Source of the DNA: Clostridiaceae bacterium M8S5
Lineage (GTDB): Bacteria; Bacillota; Clostridia; Tissierellales; MCWD3
Reading direction: 5' to 3'
NCBI GenBank assembly: GCA_029227815.1
Contig: CP118523.1
Location: 4,331,500 to 4,395,499 of the forward strand
DNA length: 64,000 nt
Shown here: one piece after another, positions 26,885 to 35,960 of the stretch
Layout of the letters: each line of letters starts with the position of its first letter
How positions within the stretch are numbered: position 1 is the stretch's first letter
The notes under the pieces: model-generated
The model's database searches: none
The model's input: only the letters and a program-made list of their open reading frames with translations
Told to the model about the DNA's origin: nothing
Made by a program: the position numbers and the translations under genes

Positions 26885-28069
26885 ATGAAGTTTAACAAGA
26901 AAAAAATAGGAGTTTATGCTCTATCTATTTGTATGATGACAGGGCTATTAGGTTGTTCAACGCAAGGGCAAACTCAATCTAACAGTAAGGTGGTAGTACT
27001 GCCCAATCAGCAGTCCGAGGTAAACAATACATTAAAGCTTAAGAAAATAGATGAAATAAAGAAATTTGATGCAGACCGTTGGATAGATAATGACTGGATA
27101 TTAGGTCATGTAAAGAAAGATAATGAATATCTTTTGAATCTCTATAATACAACTACTAAAAAAATGATGACAATAGCAAAGAGCTCTGAAGAACTCCTTG
27201 TAAAGTTCACTCATAATAATAAAAATGGTGAGAGATTGGTCATATTTAAAGACTATGCAAACCAGCCTTCTATTACTTACATTTATAATCTTAATACAAA
27301 TAAAAAGCAGGTTCTATGCAATGATATTTATCGTAATACAGATATAGTAGACGATAAATTTATTATTGTAGAAGATGATAATAAAATATATAAATATGAT
27401 TTTAATACCTATGTCAAGAATGAAATAGTATTGCCTGTAAAACTAAGAAAAAGCTTATTCGATTTTAATCTTTCTTATGAAGAGTACATATCTAAAATCA
27501 TACCTGATAAGGCTCGTAGAAATGCTTTAAGTGATTATGATATAAAACAATATAAGCTTATGTATAAGGATGATAAAGCTAATCCCACTATAAATGAACT
27601 CAAAGTTGAAAATGATAATATCTTTCTAAGATCAGATAACTTTCAAGGTTATGTATATGATATTAAAACTAAGCAATATAGCAAATCGGACTTTAAATAT
27701 GACTGGTATGCTTACTATCATAAATATAAACGAGGCATTGAAAAGAAGGATGAAGCTGGAATATCAAAAGGACTTTTTGAAGTAAATAAAAATGGCATGA
27801 TAGTCAATCTTATTGACGATAATAAATATATTTACTCTCCTACGAACTCTAATAACAATAAAAAAATAGCTTATTATACTGAACATGCTACAGAAGACAA
27901 ATTTATACTTAATGTTTATGATTTTGATACTAAGAGATCAATAAGCTTGCCATGGGATTATGGTCAAGGTTTGATTAGATGGAATAAGGATGCAACTAAA
28001 CTCTCAATCATCAAAGATGGCTTTCAGTTTAAATCAGATAAAAATACTGTTATATACACAGTGGAGTAG
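26885..28069 (+). CDS. Lipoprotein, predicted beta-propeller-like, of a two-component operon
   Basis: A 394-residue lipoprotein: signal peptide and lipobox LLGC, with Cys24 as the lipidated residue. The mature part is a series of short strand repeats of the type YIYNLNTNKKQVL, YKYDFNTYVKNE, VYDFDTKRSISLP, as in TolB-like propellers, and is rich in Lys and Asp. It is the first gene of a lipoprotein-response regulator-kinase operon, 57 bp upstream of the regulator, and could feed an extracellular signal to the kinase. Similar repeat texture is seen in the protein at 55048-56325. Family not recognised; the lipoprotein call is firm. Confidence 0.8.
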   Translation: MKFNKKKIGVYALSICMMTGLLGCSTQGQTQSNSKVVVLPNQQSEVNNTLKLKKIDEIKKFDADRWIDNDWILGHVKKDNEYLLNLYNTTTKKMMTIAKSSEELLVKFTHNNKNGERLVIFKDYANQPSITYIYNLNTNKKQVLCNDIYRNTDIVDDKFIIVEDDNKIYKYDFNTYVKNEIVLPVKLRKSLFDFNLSYEEYISKIIPDKARRNALSDYDIKQYKLMYKDDKANPTINELKVENDNIFLRSDNFQGYVYDIKTKQYSKSDFKYDWYAYYHKYKRGIEKKDEAGISKGLFEVNKNGMIVNLIDDNKYIYSPTNSNNNKKIAYYTEHATEDKFILNVYDFDTKRSISLPWDYGQGLIRWNKDATKLSIIKDGFQFKSDKNTVIYTVE

Positions 28070-28126
28070 ATTATCACCTTTAGTAAACAACTCATATGTT
28101 ATAATTGTAGTTAGGTAGGTGATGGA

Positions 28127-28822
28127 ATGAAGATAAGGATACTAGTTGCTGATGATGAAAAAAACATAGCCGATCCAATTAGCTATGCATTAGAACGTGA
28201 AGGCTATGATGTAGATACAGTGTATAATGGTAAAGATGCTGTAGATGCTTTAGATAATAATAAGTATTGCATTTTGGTACTAGATATTATGATGCCTGAG
28301 TGCAATGGATATGACGTATGTAGACATATAACTAATAAGAATATTGGTATCATCATGCTAACTGCAAAGAATTCTACTATAGATAAGGTTTTAGGTCTAG
28401 AACTAGGGGCAGATGATTATGTTACAAAGCCATTTGTTATGACTGAACTTATAGCTCGTATTAGGTCTTTAGATAGAAGATTAAATAAATCCAAATCCTT
28501 GAAAATAGAAAATCGTGATGTGCTAATATTTGACTCTTTAAGATTAGATTCAAAAGAACATACTGTTACTATAGATGATATAAACATTGATCTTAAGCCT
28601 AAGGAATTTGAACTCCTATTCTTTTTAGCTAAGAATAACAAAACCCTATTTACAAGGGATAACATATTAGATTCAGTTTGGGGATTTGATTATTACGGTG
28701 GCACAAGAACAGTAGATTTACATATTCAGAGAATTAGAAAAAAACTACAAAATTATTCGACCCTAATTAAAACCATTCCTAAAGTAGGTTATAAGTTTAT
28801 TGGGGAAAACAATGCGTATTAG
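28127..28822 (+). CDS. OmpR family response regulator
   Basis: A 231-residue regulator. The receiver domain (about 4-118) has the acidic pair Asp9-Asp10, phosphoacceptor Asp53 (VLDIMMP), the Thr of MLTAKN and Lys of VTKPF. The OmpR winged helix covers about 130-228, with LKPKEFELLFFLAKN and YGGTRTVDLHIQRIRKKL. It is the partner of the kinase whose start overlaps its last 11 bp. Direct repeats at 26779-26800 are a likely binding site, giving autoregulation. Confidence 0.95.
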   Translation: MKIRILVADDEKNIADPISYALEREGYDVDTVYNGKDAVDALDNNKYCILVLDIMMPECNGYDVCRHITNKNIGIIMLTAKNSTIDKVLGLELGADDYVTKPFVMTELIARIRSLDRRLNKSKSLKIENRDVLIFDSLRLDSKEHTVTIDDINIDLKPKEFELLFFLAKNNKTLFTRDNILDSVWGFDYYGGTRTVDLHIQRIRKKLQNYSTLIKTIPKVGYKFIGENNAY

Positions 28823-30311
28823 CATAAAGCGTAAGCTAACTATATTTATTATATTGATACTTATACTCAATATAGCAATAGTTAGCTTTGCTTCACTTAG
28901 AGGTATTAGTGCGTATCAGAAAAAACAATATGAATCCGATTTAAAGGAAGATAGTAAAATAGCAAATATATATATCCGTGAGCAATTCCTAAAAGAGACA
29001 AATAGTAATTATAAAAGTTTTTATGAAAAAAATGCAAAATATCTTTGTAAAAATCTAAGAAATCTTATAAATAATGATGTTGCTTTGTATGATATAAAGG
29101 GCAATAATCTAATGGGCAGATATATTGCTGGCAACGAACAAAAAAAAGACAGAGTTCAAGAAAAAAAGATGGACAAACTAATGCTATTAGCCCTCGAAAA
29201 TAATATCGTCTATAGAGATCTAGATAATAATAAGATAGAATATTTAGCACCTATTTATGATTATGATGGGCAGATAGGGGTTATTAGACTTATATATAAT
29301 ATCAAAAGTCAGAAAATATTTTATAGCGATATTAAAAATATGTACCTTGAATTTGGGCTGTTATCCATAATCATAGTGTTTATAATAGCTAAAGTAGTTG
29401 TAATAAATATTATGAAGAAAATGAAGCATTTGACCAAATCATTAGAATTGGTAGAGGAAGGTAAATTTGAAGATATCACGTTAATAGAGTCAAACGATGA
29501 GATAGGGGATTTGAGCCTAGGTATACAATCAATGGCCTTAACTATCAGGAATGATATAGATGGAATGCAAAATGAAAAGAAAAAATTACAAAAACTAATA
29601 ATAAAGCTTAGAGAACTAGAGAAAAAGCAAAAGCATTTTATAGGTAACATAACACATGAATTTAAGACTCCGATAACAGTTATAAAAGCTCAACAAGATT
29701 TAATAGCGCTATATAGTGATGATACTACAATGGTTAAAAATGCAAAAAAAGTAATAGATAGCGAACTACAGCGATTAGATGATATGGTTGAAAACATACT
29801 ATACCTTTCCAGTATAGAAAAGTATGATTATGAATTCAAGCAAGAAAGAGTAGAAATAAATGCAATCATTAAAGAAATAGCTAATCGTATGCAAGCTAAG
29901 GCTCAGAAATTCGGTATTACAATAAAGCTTAAACTAGAGCATGCCGAAATATATTTTGATAAAGACAGCTTTACACAGATTATTATCAATGTTATAGACA
30001 ATGCTATTAAGTACAATAAAGCTGATGGAAACATCGATATAAGAAGTTATAAAATAGCTGACAATGTAGTTATTGAGATAGAAGATACAGGTATAGGTAT
30101 ACCCGATGAAATTAAAGATAAGATATTTGACCCATTTTATACCGTTGATAAAAATAGATCAAAAAATCACTCAGGTACTGGTTTAGGACTTCCTATAGTT
30201 AAGACTATGCTTAAAAAACAGGGTGGCAGTATAACTGTACATAGTAATAAAAAAGGGAGTATATTTATAATTACGATACCTGTATTTGAGTCTATGCAGG
30301 TAAAAATATAA
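28812..30311 (+). CDS. Membrane sensor histidine kinase
   Basis: A 499-residue kinase from the ATG at 28812 behind GGGGAAAA; a TTG at 28800 is less likely. Order: membrane helix (about 8-28), extracytoplasmic sensor of about 145 residues, second helix (about 180-200), HAMP (about 200-250), coiled linker, HisKA with phosphoacceptor His282 in GNITHEFKTP, and HATPase with NVIDNAIKYN, DTGIGIP and GTGLGLPIVK. It overlaps the response regulator by 11 bp, so translation is coupled. The ligand is unknown; the lipoprotein of the operon is a candidate partner. A decayed copy of its 3' end lies at 24361-24470. Confidence 0.95.
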   Translation: MRISIKRKLTIFIILILILNIAIVSFASLRGISAYQKKQYESDLKEDSKIANIYIREQFLKETNSNYKSFYEKNAKYLCKNLRNLINNDVALYDIKGNNLMGRYIAGNEQKKDRVQEKKMDKLMLLALENNIVYRDLDNNKIEYLAPIYDYDGQIGVIRLIYNIKSQKIFYSDIKNMYLEFGLLSIIIVFIIAKVVVINIMKKMKHLTKSLELVEEGKFEDITLIESNDEIGDLSLGIQSMALTIRNDIDGMQNEKKKLQKLIIKLRELEKKQKHFIGNITHEFKTPITVIKAQQDLIALYSDDTTMVKNAKKVIDSELQRLDDMVENILYLSSIEKYDYEFKQERVEINAIIKEIANRMQAKAQKFGITIKLKLEHAEIYFDKDSFTQIIINVIDNAIKYNKADGNIDIRSYKIADNVVIEIEDTGIGIPDEIKDKIFDPFYTVDKNRSKNHSGTGLGLPIVKTMLKKQGGSITVHSNKKGSIFIITIPVFESMQVKI

Positions 30312-30318
30312 TATCACT

Positions 30319-30367
30319 ATAAGAGCTGTTAAGTATACATTTTATGTATATACCTAACAGCTCTTAT
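30319..30367. terminator. Bidirectional terminator between kinase and AraC gene
   Basis: ATAAGAGCTGTTA pairs with TAACAGCTCTTAT, with an inner extension in the loop. It sits between convergent genes; a decayed copy is at 24481-24521. Confidence 0.85.
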
Positions 30368-30423
30368 AATTTAAACTGTGTTTTAATTAGACATACGAGT
30401 CTCTATTACTAAGAAACCAATGC

Positions 30424-31275
30424 CTATACTTTTTTCCTTACTGGTATCCATATTTCACCTGAAGAGTTATTCGCAAACCCGAAATACATTTCAAATTCGG
30501 GCCCCTCTATTTCTTCATATCCGGATGTAGGAAACCATTCTGTAAAGATTCGTTTCCAAATCTTTTGCAAATCGCATTTTGAATCAGGAAAAATAGCCCA
30601 TGTTAATGCTGGAACTTTTAGCCTTGAATATTCTTCGGGTATTTCAACTCCTTCAGGTACATGATAACAAATCATGTATTTGAAAGTAGTATCTGTATAA
30701 TCAAACAAAGCTGAATGTAACATTGCATCATGTCTTCTTTCAAGTAAATCGTTCATGTGATCTACAACTTTGTCTTCATCACACTTTCTACAAAACTGTG
30801 GTACCTCAACAAATGCTTCATCCATTTTCTTGCTTATAGTTTCGTATACACCGAATACTTCAAATGAGTCTTTTTGTTCAATACGATAATCCATCTCTAT
30901 ATCTCCTTTAATTGATATTGAGAAGGTCATTCTTGGATATGCTTTAAGTGCTACTCCTTTATTTCTGACAGATATGGGCATCACTCCATGTAGATTCTTA
31001 AATGCCCTAGTAAATGCCTCTGGAGATTTATATCCATATTTAAGTGCCACTTCAATAACTTTAATATTACTTGTCTGTAATTCAAAGGCTGCCAATGTTA
31101 ATCGTCTACGTCTGATATATTCAGATAACGGTATATCCGTAATGAATGAAAACATTCTTTGAAAATGATAGGTAGAGCAACATGCCATTTTGGCGGCTTT
31201 ATCATATGAGATATCTTTGGTCAAATTGGATTCTATATAATCCATAGCATTATTCATTCTGTTAAGCCAATCCAT
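30424..31275 (-). CDS. AraC family regulator with GyrI-like domain
   Basis: A 283-residue regulator. Residues 1-105 carry two AraC helix-turn-helix units (ISYDKAAKMACCSTYHFQRMF; VIEVALKYGYKSPEAFTRAFKNLHG). Residues about 125-283 form a GyrI-like small-molecule domain ending GEIWIPVRK. This arrangement, HTH first and effector domain last, matches Rob/TetD-like regulators of drug or stress responses. It is convergent with the kinase gene. GGGAGGGAAG precedes the start. The C-terminal third exists as a decayed duplicate at 24579-24795. Confidence 0.9.
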   Translation of the reverse strand: MDWLNRMNNAMDYIESNLTKDISYDKAAKMACCSTYHFQRMFSFITDIPLSEYIRRRRLTLAAFELQTSNIKVIEVALKYGYKSPEAFTRAFKNLHGVMPISVRNKGVALKAYPRMTFSISIKGDIEMDYRIEQKDSFEVFGVYETISKKMDEAFVEVPQFCRKCDEDKVVDHMNDLLERRHDAMLHSALFDYTDTTFKYMICYHVPEGVEIPEEYSRLKVPALTWAIFPDSKCDLQKIWKRIFTEWFPTSGYEEIEGPEFEMYFGFANNSSGEIWIPVRKKV

Positions 31276-31536
31276 TAACTTCCCTCCCTTCGAGATAAAT
31301 TATATGGTAAAACACATCAAAAAACCTTGCATTTCATGCACTATAAAATCAAGTAAAACTCATTATCTTCTCTTCTAATACTATAATTATAGTAATAAAG
31401 ACCACTGATTTCAAAGAAGCTAAAATTGAATAAAAAGATAAAAAGACATAGAAAAACAAAATACATTTTACAGCCAACTATTTATCTTGGTGCTTGTGTG
31501 AATGTAAAAAGGATAATTATAAGCATCAACCTTATT

Positions 31537-32376
31537 CTAATGTACTCTATCCTTAGTAGCTTTCATACTATTCTTATATAATCCAATGATTAATAACAGT
31601 ATTGTCACAAAAATTTCTATACTAACTTTAAATACAGTACTTTGATTTTGGTTTATATATGATTCAATAATTCTATTGATTATATAATCTATCGCAATGA
31701 ATAAGGTCATAGATAACGAACTAATATACCACTTACTGATATGCAATTTCATAAACATCATAACTATAACTAGTATGTAAACTACTCCGATTGTGACAAT
31801 TGGCACCGCAAGTGACGTAACCCACCCTTTTGTATTTGATAAGTATTCAATAATAAACAAGTAGGGAATAGATGCTATATAAAATCCCAAAAGTGAATAT
31901 AACCACTTATATTTTCTAACAAAAAAATGTGGTATTACTGTCAACCATGTCACGATTAAACCGCCTATAGGATAATATGCCCATGTAATCTTCTTGTTTA
32001 TTGCAATATTACATATGCTACAGACAAGCATTGCTATTAGAAAAATAATCCCTAAAATATAGCCATTTTTCTTCAATTTTTTATTAGCCTTTACCGAATC
32101 AGAATAATGTATGGCATCTAATATAATATCATTTATTTTACTGGTATTTGCTCCTATATTCATTTTATCCCTGCTACCAGCAAGCAATTCATTAACATTA
32201 ACTCCTAAGGCTCTTGATAATTCTTGTAACAATGATATATCAGGATATCCAATACCTCTTTCCCACTTTGAAACTGCTTTATCAGTTACACCTAATATGT
32301 TAGCAAGTTGTTTTTGAGTCATACTATTTTCTTTTCTTAATTCTGCTATAAATTTACCAACTTTTATATTATCCAA
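31537..32376 (-). CDS. XRE-type regulator with membrane domain
   Basis: A 279-residue protein from a TTG at 32376, placed 8 bp after GGAGG; the ATG further upstream has no ribosome site. Residues about 5-65 are an HTH_3 domain (FIAELRKENSMTQKQLANILGVTDKAVSKWERG). Residues about 100-275 contain six or so hydrophobic helices. DNA-binding proteins with a membrane tail occur widely in clostridia as envelope-stress or transport regulators; the signal is unknown. It lies just outside the SCC-like interval, on the chromosome side of the 32.5-kb site. Confidence 0.85.
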   Translation of the reverse strand: MDNIKVGKFIAELRKENSMTQKQLANILGVTDKAVSKWERGIGYPDISLLQELSRALGVNVNELLAGSRDKMNIGANTSKINDIILDAIHYSDSVKANKKLKKNGYILGIIFLIAMLVCSICNIAINKKITWAYYPIGGLIVTWLTVIPHFFVRKYKWLYSLLGFYIASIPYLFIIEYLSNTKGWVTSLAVPIVTIGVVYILVIVMMFMKLHISKWYISSLSMTLFIAIDYIINRIIESYINQNQSTVFKVSIEIFVTILLLIIGLYKNSMKATKDRVH

Positions 32377-32526
32377 AACGCTAACCTCCATTATATTTTT
32401 TGTGCGTCCTCTATATAGAGTATCATTACATATTAGCTTAATCAATAAACCTTCAGTTTATTTCCTATTATTGGGGTAAACTTTAAGTGGAATTGCCAAA
32501 ATTGTAATAGCTAACATATTTCCTAG

Positions 32527-32583
32527 AAAAAACTGCTGTTACATATGGTAAAGTTCGCCATGCTATTTGCAACGGCTATTTTT
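32527..32583 (-). repeat. SCC-like att site copy C (distal end of the array)
   Basis: The core at 32539-32556 matches 14 of 18 bases of the rlmH 3' end (GAACCGTATCATAAGTAA, minus strand). Imperfect inverted arms flank it, AAAACTGCTGTTA on one side and CGGCTATTTTT on the other, as in the other three copies. It lies 95 bp after the BlaR1 stop. It is the least conserved copy and the leftmost of the series. Confidence 0.6.
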
Positions 32584-32677
32584 ATCAATATAAATAAATC
32601 ATATACAAATCATAGATAACTTATATTATTTTCCTATGCAAAAGGAGTTGCCTATTTAGACAACTCCTTTTATAACT

Positions 32678-34816
32678 TTACTCAAATACCTCATATTCAG
32701 TCTTTAGTAACTCTTTAATTATCTTGATATCATTTTGTGCGTTAGAGTTACGTCCGAAATTCATCTTAAAGAAATGATTATCATCTACTTTTATTATATA
32801 CCTATTAAAATAGTCAGCTTTATCTTGTTCCTTCAAAAGGTGCCTTGTTTCTAGAATTTTAAGCACCTTTTGTCCATCCACTGTAATCCATTCACCAGTC
32901 ATATCACTGTACCAAAATTTCTCTGACTCTTTCATATCAAATCTACCTGTTGCTTCAAATTGATCGTAGTAATATCCACCAGTTGTTGTTTGACAAAAGC
33001 TGAGCTTTGTCCCATCATAGCCAATCCATAAGGATACACTATTATGACCATCTTCAGTCTCTCTATAAAGTCTACCACTCCCAAATGTACCTAATATAGG
33101 ATTGTCTCTTGGCACCTTTATTTGAAATCCTAGTTGCTCACTAGCATATTTCATATCCTCCATATTTTGTATAAATATATCATCATTAGATATATCTTCT
33201 TTAAAGTCAAAGTCCTCTACCTTAACCAAAGACTTAAGTATTACCTCAACATCAGCCAATGAAAGTTCATCATTTACAGTACCAACACGTTCATACGTAT
33301 TTTTATAATTTACTCCATAGTATTCATCTTGGATTTTATATACAAAATACTCAGATACTTCATCGTCATTAGCATTACATACAATTTTTTGACCTTTTAG
33401 CTCTCCTACTGTCATTGGCTCACTCGATATTATCTCGCCAATTCCCTTGATATCCATGGGATTAACCCTTGACATTAATAGGTTAAACCAGCGACTATTT
33501 TTATTTCTGTTATCCTCCATCGAGAGGATGGCTTCCCCATCCTTAATCAACACCGAGCCAAATGTACCACTAGAAACATCAATATAATCCTTTGAAAAAC
33601 AACTAGGTATTAACTTATATTCCGTATCTTCATATAGTTTTTCTAGATTATTGTACCTTAATGAGTCTCGCTTTGTTAGTACATTTTCCTGACTGATAGC
33701 GCTTTTTCCCTGGCTTATTTTTACAGCCTTTGAGGCACCCTCTACACTAACAGGATTAGTCAATATAGCACTACCTATAATAATTGATCCTAAAAGTACC
33801 ACTGCCGTTACCTTTATAGACTTACTCTTATATTTTTTTATCAATCTTATTCTCCTCTCTAATTGCTTAGCACTACTGGAGAAATAACATACAACTCCTA
33901 TCCTCCTTGTGTTATCTAAATTGAGTTTTGCAACCTGAAGTATAGTACTTCCGTAGGAAACAGCATTTTTTTCCCCCAATCTATTCAACACATAAGAGTC
34001 ACATGCTAATTCCACATCCATTCTATAAACCATCATCAAAATCCACATAATCGGATTAAACCAGTGAAGGCTTACTGCAAGTAGCACAATATTATTTGTT
34101 ATTAAATCTCTTCTCTTAAAATGTGATAGTTCATGTAAGATTATATTTTTTAAACTATCCACATCGATATCTATCAGACTACATGGGTAGTATATACAAG
34201 GCTTAAAAATACCTGTTATGCATGGACTGTTAAATTTGTCTCCAATAAAAACTCTAACATGTCTTTTTATCCCTAAGCTATCCTTACACTCTTCTACTAT
34301 ATCCATCAATCTTGCATCACTTAGCATTTTGCTATTATAGAGTTGAAGTCTCACCCTTAACTGCAATATAATAGTTGCTAAAACCATTAATATAACTCCA
34401 CCAATCCAAATCATGGCTAGTATCTCGCGAATTTCTAGGCTGGTCTTGGGCTTATCTTTATGTATATCACGATCTAGACTAATGGTGGCATTTTTGTTAT
34501 AATTTTTTTGTATGTTATTTTCTGTGCTATTCTGGTTCGTATGGGTTTTTTCATAGTTGTGTGCTATGACCATACCATCTGGAATAGCTTTTTCTATCTT
34601 GTCATAATTAGGGATAATACTCAATATACTTATTGGGCTCTCTGGGACAATAATTAAGCAAAATCTTAATATTGCTAACACTATAAGCAAATATATATAC
34701 CTAATGTTGAGTTTCTTCTTTGCAATCTGCCTAAGCATTAATATTGCTAAAGCCACGATACTTGATGTAAATGAAACGCTTAAAATATTAGTAAAACATG
34801 CACTTATAAAATCCAT
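32678..34816 (-). CDS. BlaR1-type M56 membrane protease with unrecognised C-terminal domain
   Basis: A 712-residue protein. The first 270 residues have four membrane helices and the M56 gluzincin site HELSHFKRRD (His228, Glu229, His232), with Glu269 in MDVELACDSY as likely third ligand. After another helix near 340-360 comes an external domain of about 330 residues. It is not a penicillin-binding domain: no SxxK/KTG set is seen. It has two beta-rich sub-parts (about 385-530 and 535-712). It should sense an external cue and trigger cleavage of the BlaI-type repressor encoded 5 bp upstream. The signal is unknown, which makes antibiotic sensing only one option. Confidence 0.88.
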   Translation of the reverse strand: MDFISACFTNILSVSFTSSIVALAILMLRQIAKKKLNIRYIYLLIVLAILRFCLIIVPESPISILSIIPNYDKIEKAIPDGMVIAHNYEKTHTNQNSTENNIQKNYNKNATISLDRDIHKDKPKTSLEIREILAMIWIGGVILMVLATIILQLRVRLQLYNSKMLSDARLMDIVEECKDSLGIKRHVRVFIGDKFNSPCITGIFKPCIYYPCSLIDIDVDSLKNIILHELSHFKRRDLITNNIVLLAVSLHWFNPIMWILMMVYRMDVELACDSYVLNRLGEKNAVSYGSTILQVAKLNLDNTRRIGVVCYFSSSAKQLERRIRLIKKYKSKSIKVTAVVLLGSIIIGSAILTNPVSVEGASKAVKISQGKSAISQENVLTKRDSLRYNNLEKLYEDTEYKLIPSCFSKDYIDVSSGTFGSVLIKDGEAILSMEDNRNKNSRWFNLLMSRVNPMDIKGIGEIISSEPMTVGELKGQKIVCNANDDEVSEYFVYKIQDEYYGVNYKNTYERVGTVNDELSLADVEVILKSLVKVEDFDFKEDISNDDIFIQNMEDMKYASEQLGFQIKVPRDNPILGTFGSGRLYRETEDGHNSVSLWIGYDGTKLSFCQTTTGGYYYDQFEATGRFDMKESEKFWYSDMTGEWITVDGQKVLKILETRHLLKEQDKADYFNRYIIKVDDNHFFKMNFGRNSNAQNDIKIIKELLKTEYEVFE

Positions 34817-34821
34817 GTATC

Positions 34822-35202
34822 TTACTCCTTATTATGCTTTTTATCTTCTAATAGTTTTTGAAGCCTATCTATATCTTCAATTGAAATATCCTCATTCTTT
34901 ATAAAATTAAGGAATAGTTTATCTATCGCACCATCGTATATTTTTTGAAGAAAAGTCCTGTTTTCTTCCTTAACATACTCATCCTTTGATACCAAAGGAT
35001 AATAATAATAGGTTCTACCAGATCTGTTATATGCCATAACCTTCTTTTTTACTAGTCTAGTTATAAATGTTTTAATGGTTTGTGGATTCCAACTCATCTT
35101 ATCTGATAATTCTTCAATAACCTCTTCAGATGTGATAGGATTCTTATCCCATACCAATTTCATTACCTCTAATTCAGAATCAGATATAGATACATTTTTC
35201 AA
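34822..35202 (-). CDS. BlaI/MecI/CopY family repressor
   Basis: A 126-residue repressor. The winged helix covers about 1-75: SELEVMKLVWDKNPITSEEVIEEL, then WNPQTIKTFITRLVKKKVMAYNRSGRTYYYYPLV. The C-terminal helices dimerise. BlaI proteins are inactivated by cleavage by the partner M56 protease, which is the next gene. Two palindromes overlap its own promoter, so the pair is autoregulated. No beta-lactamase lies nearby. Confidence 0.93.
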   Translation of the reverse strand: MKNVSISDSELEVMKLVWDKNPITSEEVIEELSDKMSWNPQTIKTFITRLVKKKVMAYNRSGRTYYYYPLVSKDEYVKEENRTFLQKIYDGAIDKLFLNFIKNEDISIEDIDRLQKLLEDKKHNKE

Positions 35203-35227
35203 TACTAATACCTCCTAATTATTAATC

Positions 35228-35277
35228 TACACGTGTAAATATACTTTTAGTCTACACTAGTAGATTTAATTTGTCAA
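35228..35277 (-). promoter_or_regulatory. Promoter with two BlaI-type operators
   Basis: Minus-strand TTGACA (35272-35277) and TAGACT (35249-35254) with a 17-bp spacer. Operator 1, TCTACACTAGTAGA (35251-35264), overlaps the -10; operator 2 is the perfect palindrome TACACGTGTA (35228-35237). Their centres are 25 bp apart. The TACA/TGTA core matches known BlaI/MecI sites. Confidence 0.85.
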
Positions 35278-35536
35278 TATATTTTGTAAATAAAAAAAAC
35301 CTATCTTAAAATCAAAGAGTTAGGTTATCTTAATATAATATTATTATACTTATAGGATTGCTTGCATTTTTTTGTCTATTCTTTTATACATCTAAATTAT
35401 TGAAATTTCCTTTAATATAATAGCAGTACCTACTTAAAATTGTATTTTCTACTATTATATTATTAATTAGCTTAAAAACTATTCAAATATTATATAGCTA
35501 TCTTAAACATATAAAAGCAAGGAGAATCTTCATTAT

Positions 35537-35640
35537 TTAAGCTTCTCCCTTAATATTCAGTAGGTGCTTTTGTAGCTTCTCATTAAATACAATTTCAATG
35601 GTATCAATTTTTTACCTTTCTGTAACCGTGATTCTATTTA
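35537..35640 (-). pseudogene. Decayed 3' coding remnant, possibly a recombinase C-terminus
   Basis: One minus-strand frame reads VNRITVTER, a stop, then KIDTIEIVFNEKLQKHLL and a stop, followed by a GGAGAA/TTCTCC hairpin with a T-rich tail, as at a real gene end. The TIEIVFN texture recalls the last strands of large serine recombinases, which would fit the SCC-like context. The fragment is too short to prove this. The rest of the gene is gone. Confidence 0.3.
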
Positions 35641-35960
35641 CCGGTAGCTATAATACATCTTTTTATCTGATGTTGTGATTGTTCTATTAACTGATGGAAA
35701 TTCATCATAGCTACTTTTTAACATGTTTAAATGAAATATGTTCAGTTAATTTTACTTGTAATTGGGCTAAACTTTAATAATTTTAACTCTTCACTAATAC
35801 AGCTGATTCAAGCATTTTTAGTAATTCACTATGTACTGAATATCTTATATGTACAAAAAACTACCTTTATCTTCTGGTTATACTGTATTTACAAACTTTT
35901 CCCAAGCTTTTACATCCCAATTAAATATTTATACCTTATTACCTCAACTTATGCTGAGAT
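35641..35960. other. Non-coding gap between the BlaI and ABC gene pairs
   Basis: AT-rich, with no credible gene. An 84-codon plus-strand frame lacks a ribosome site and has low-complexity composition, so I do not call it. Confidence 0.4.

Noticed and set aside
34822..35277. Beta-lactam resistance locus
   Set aside because: BlaI and BlaR1-type genes are present, but the sensor domain is not penicillin-binding and no beta-lactamase or PBP gene is nearby.
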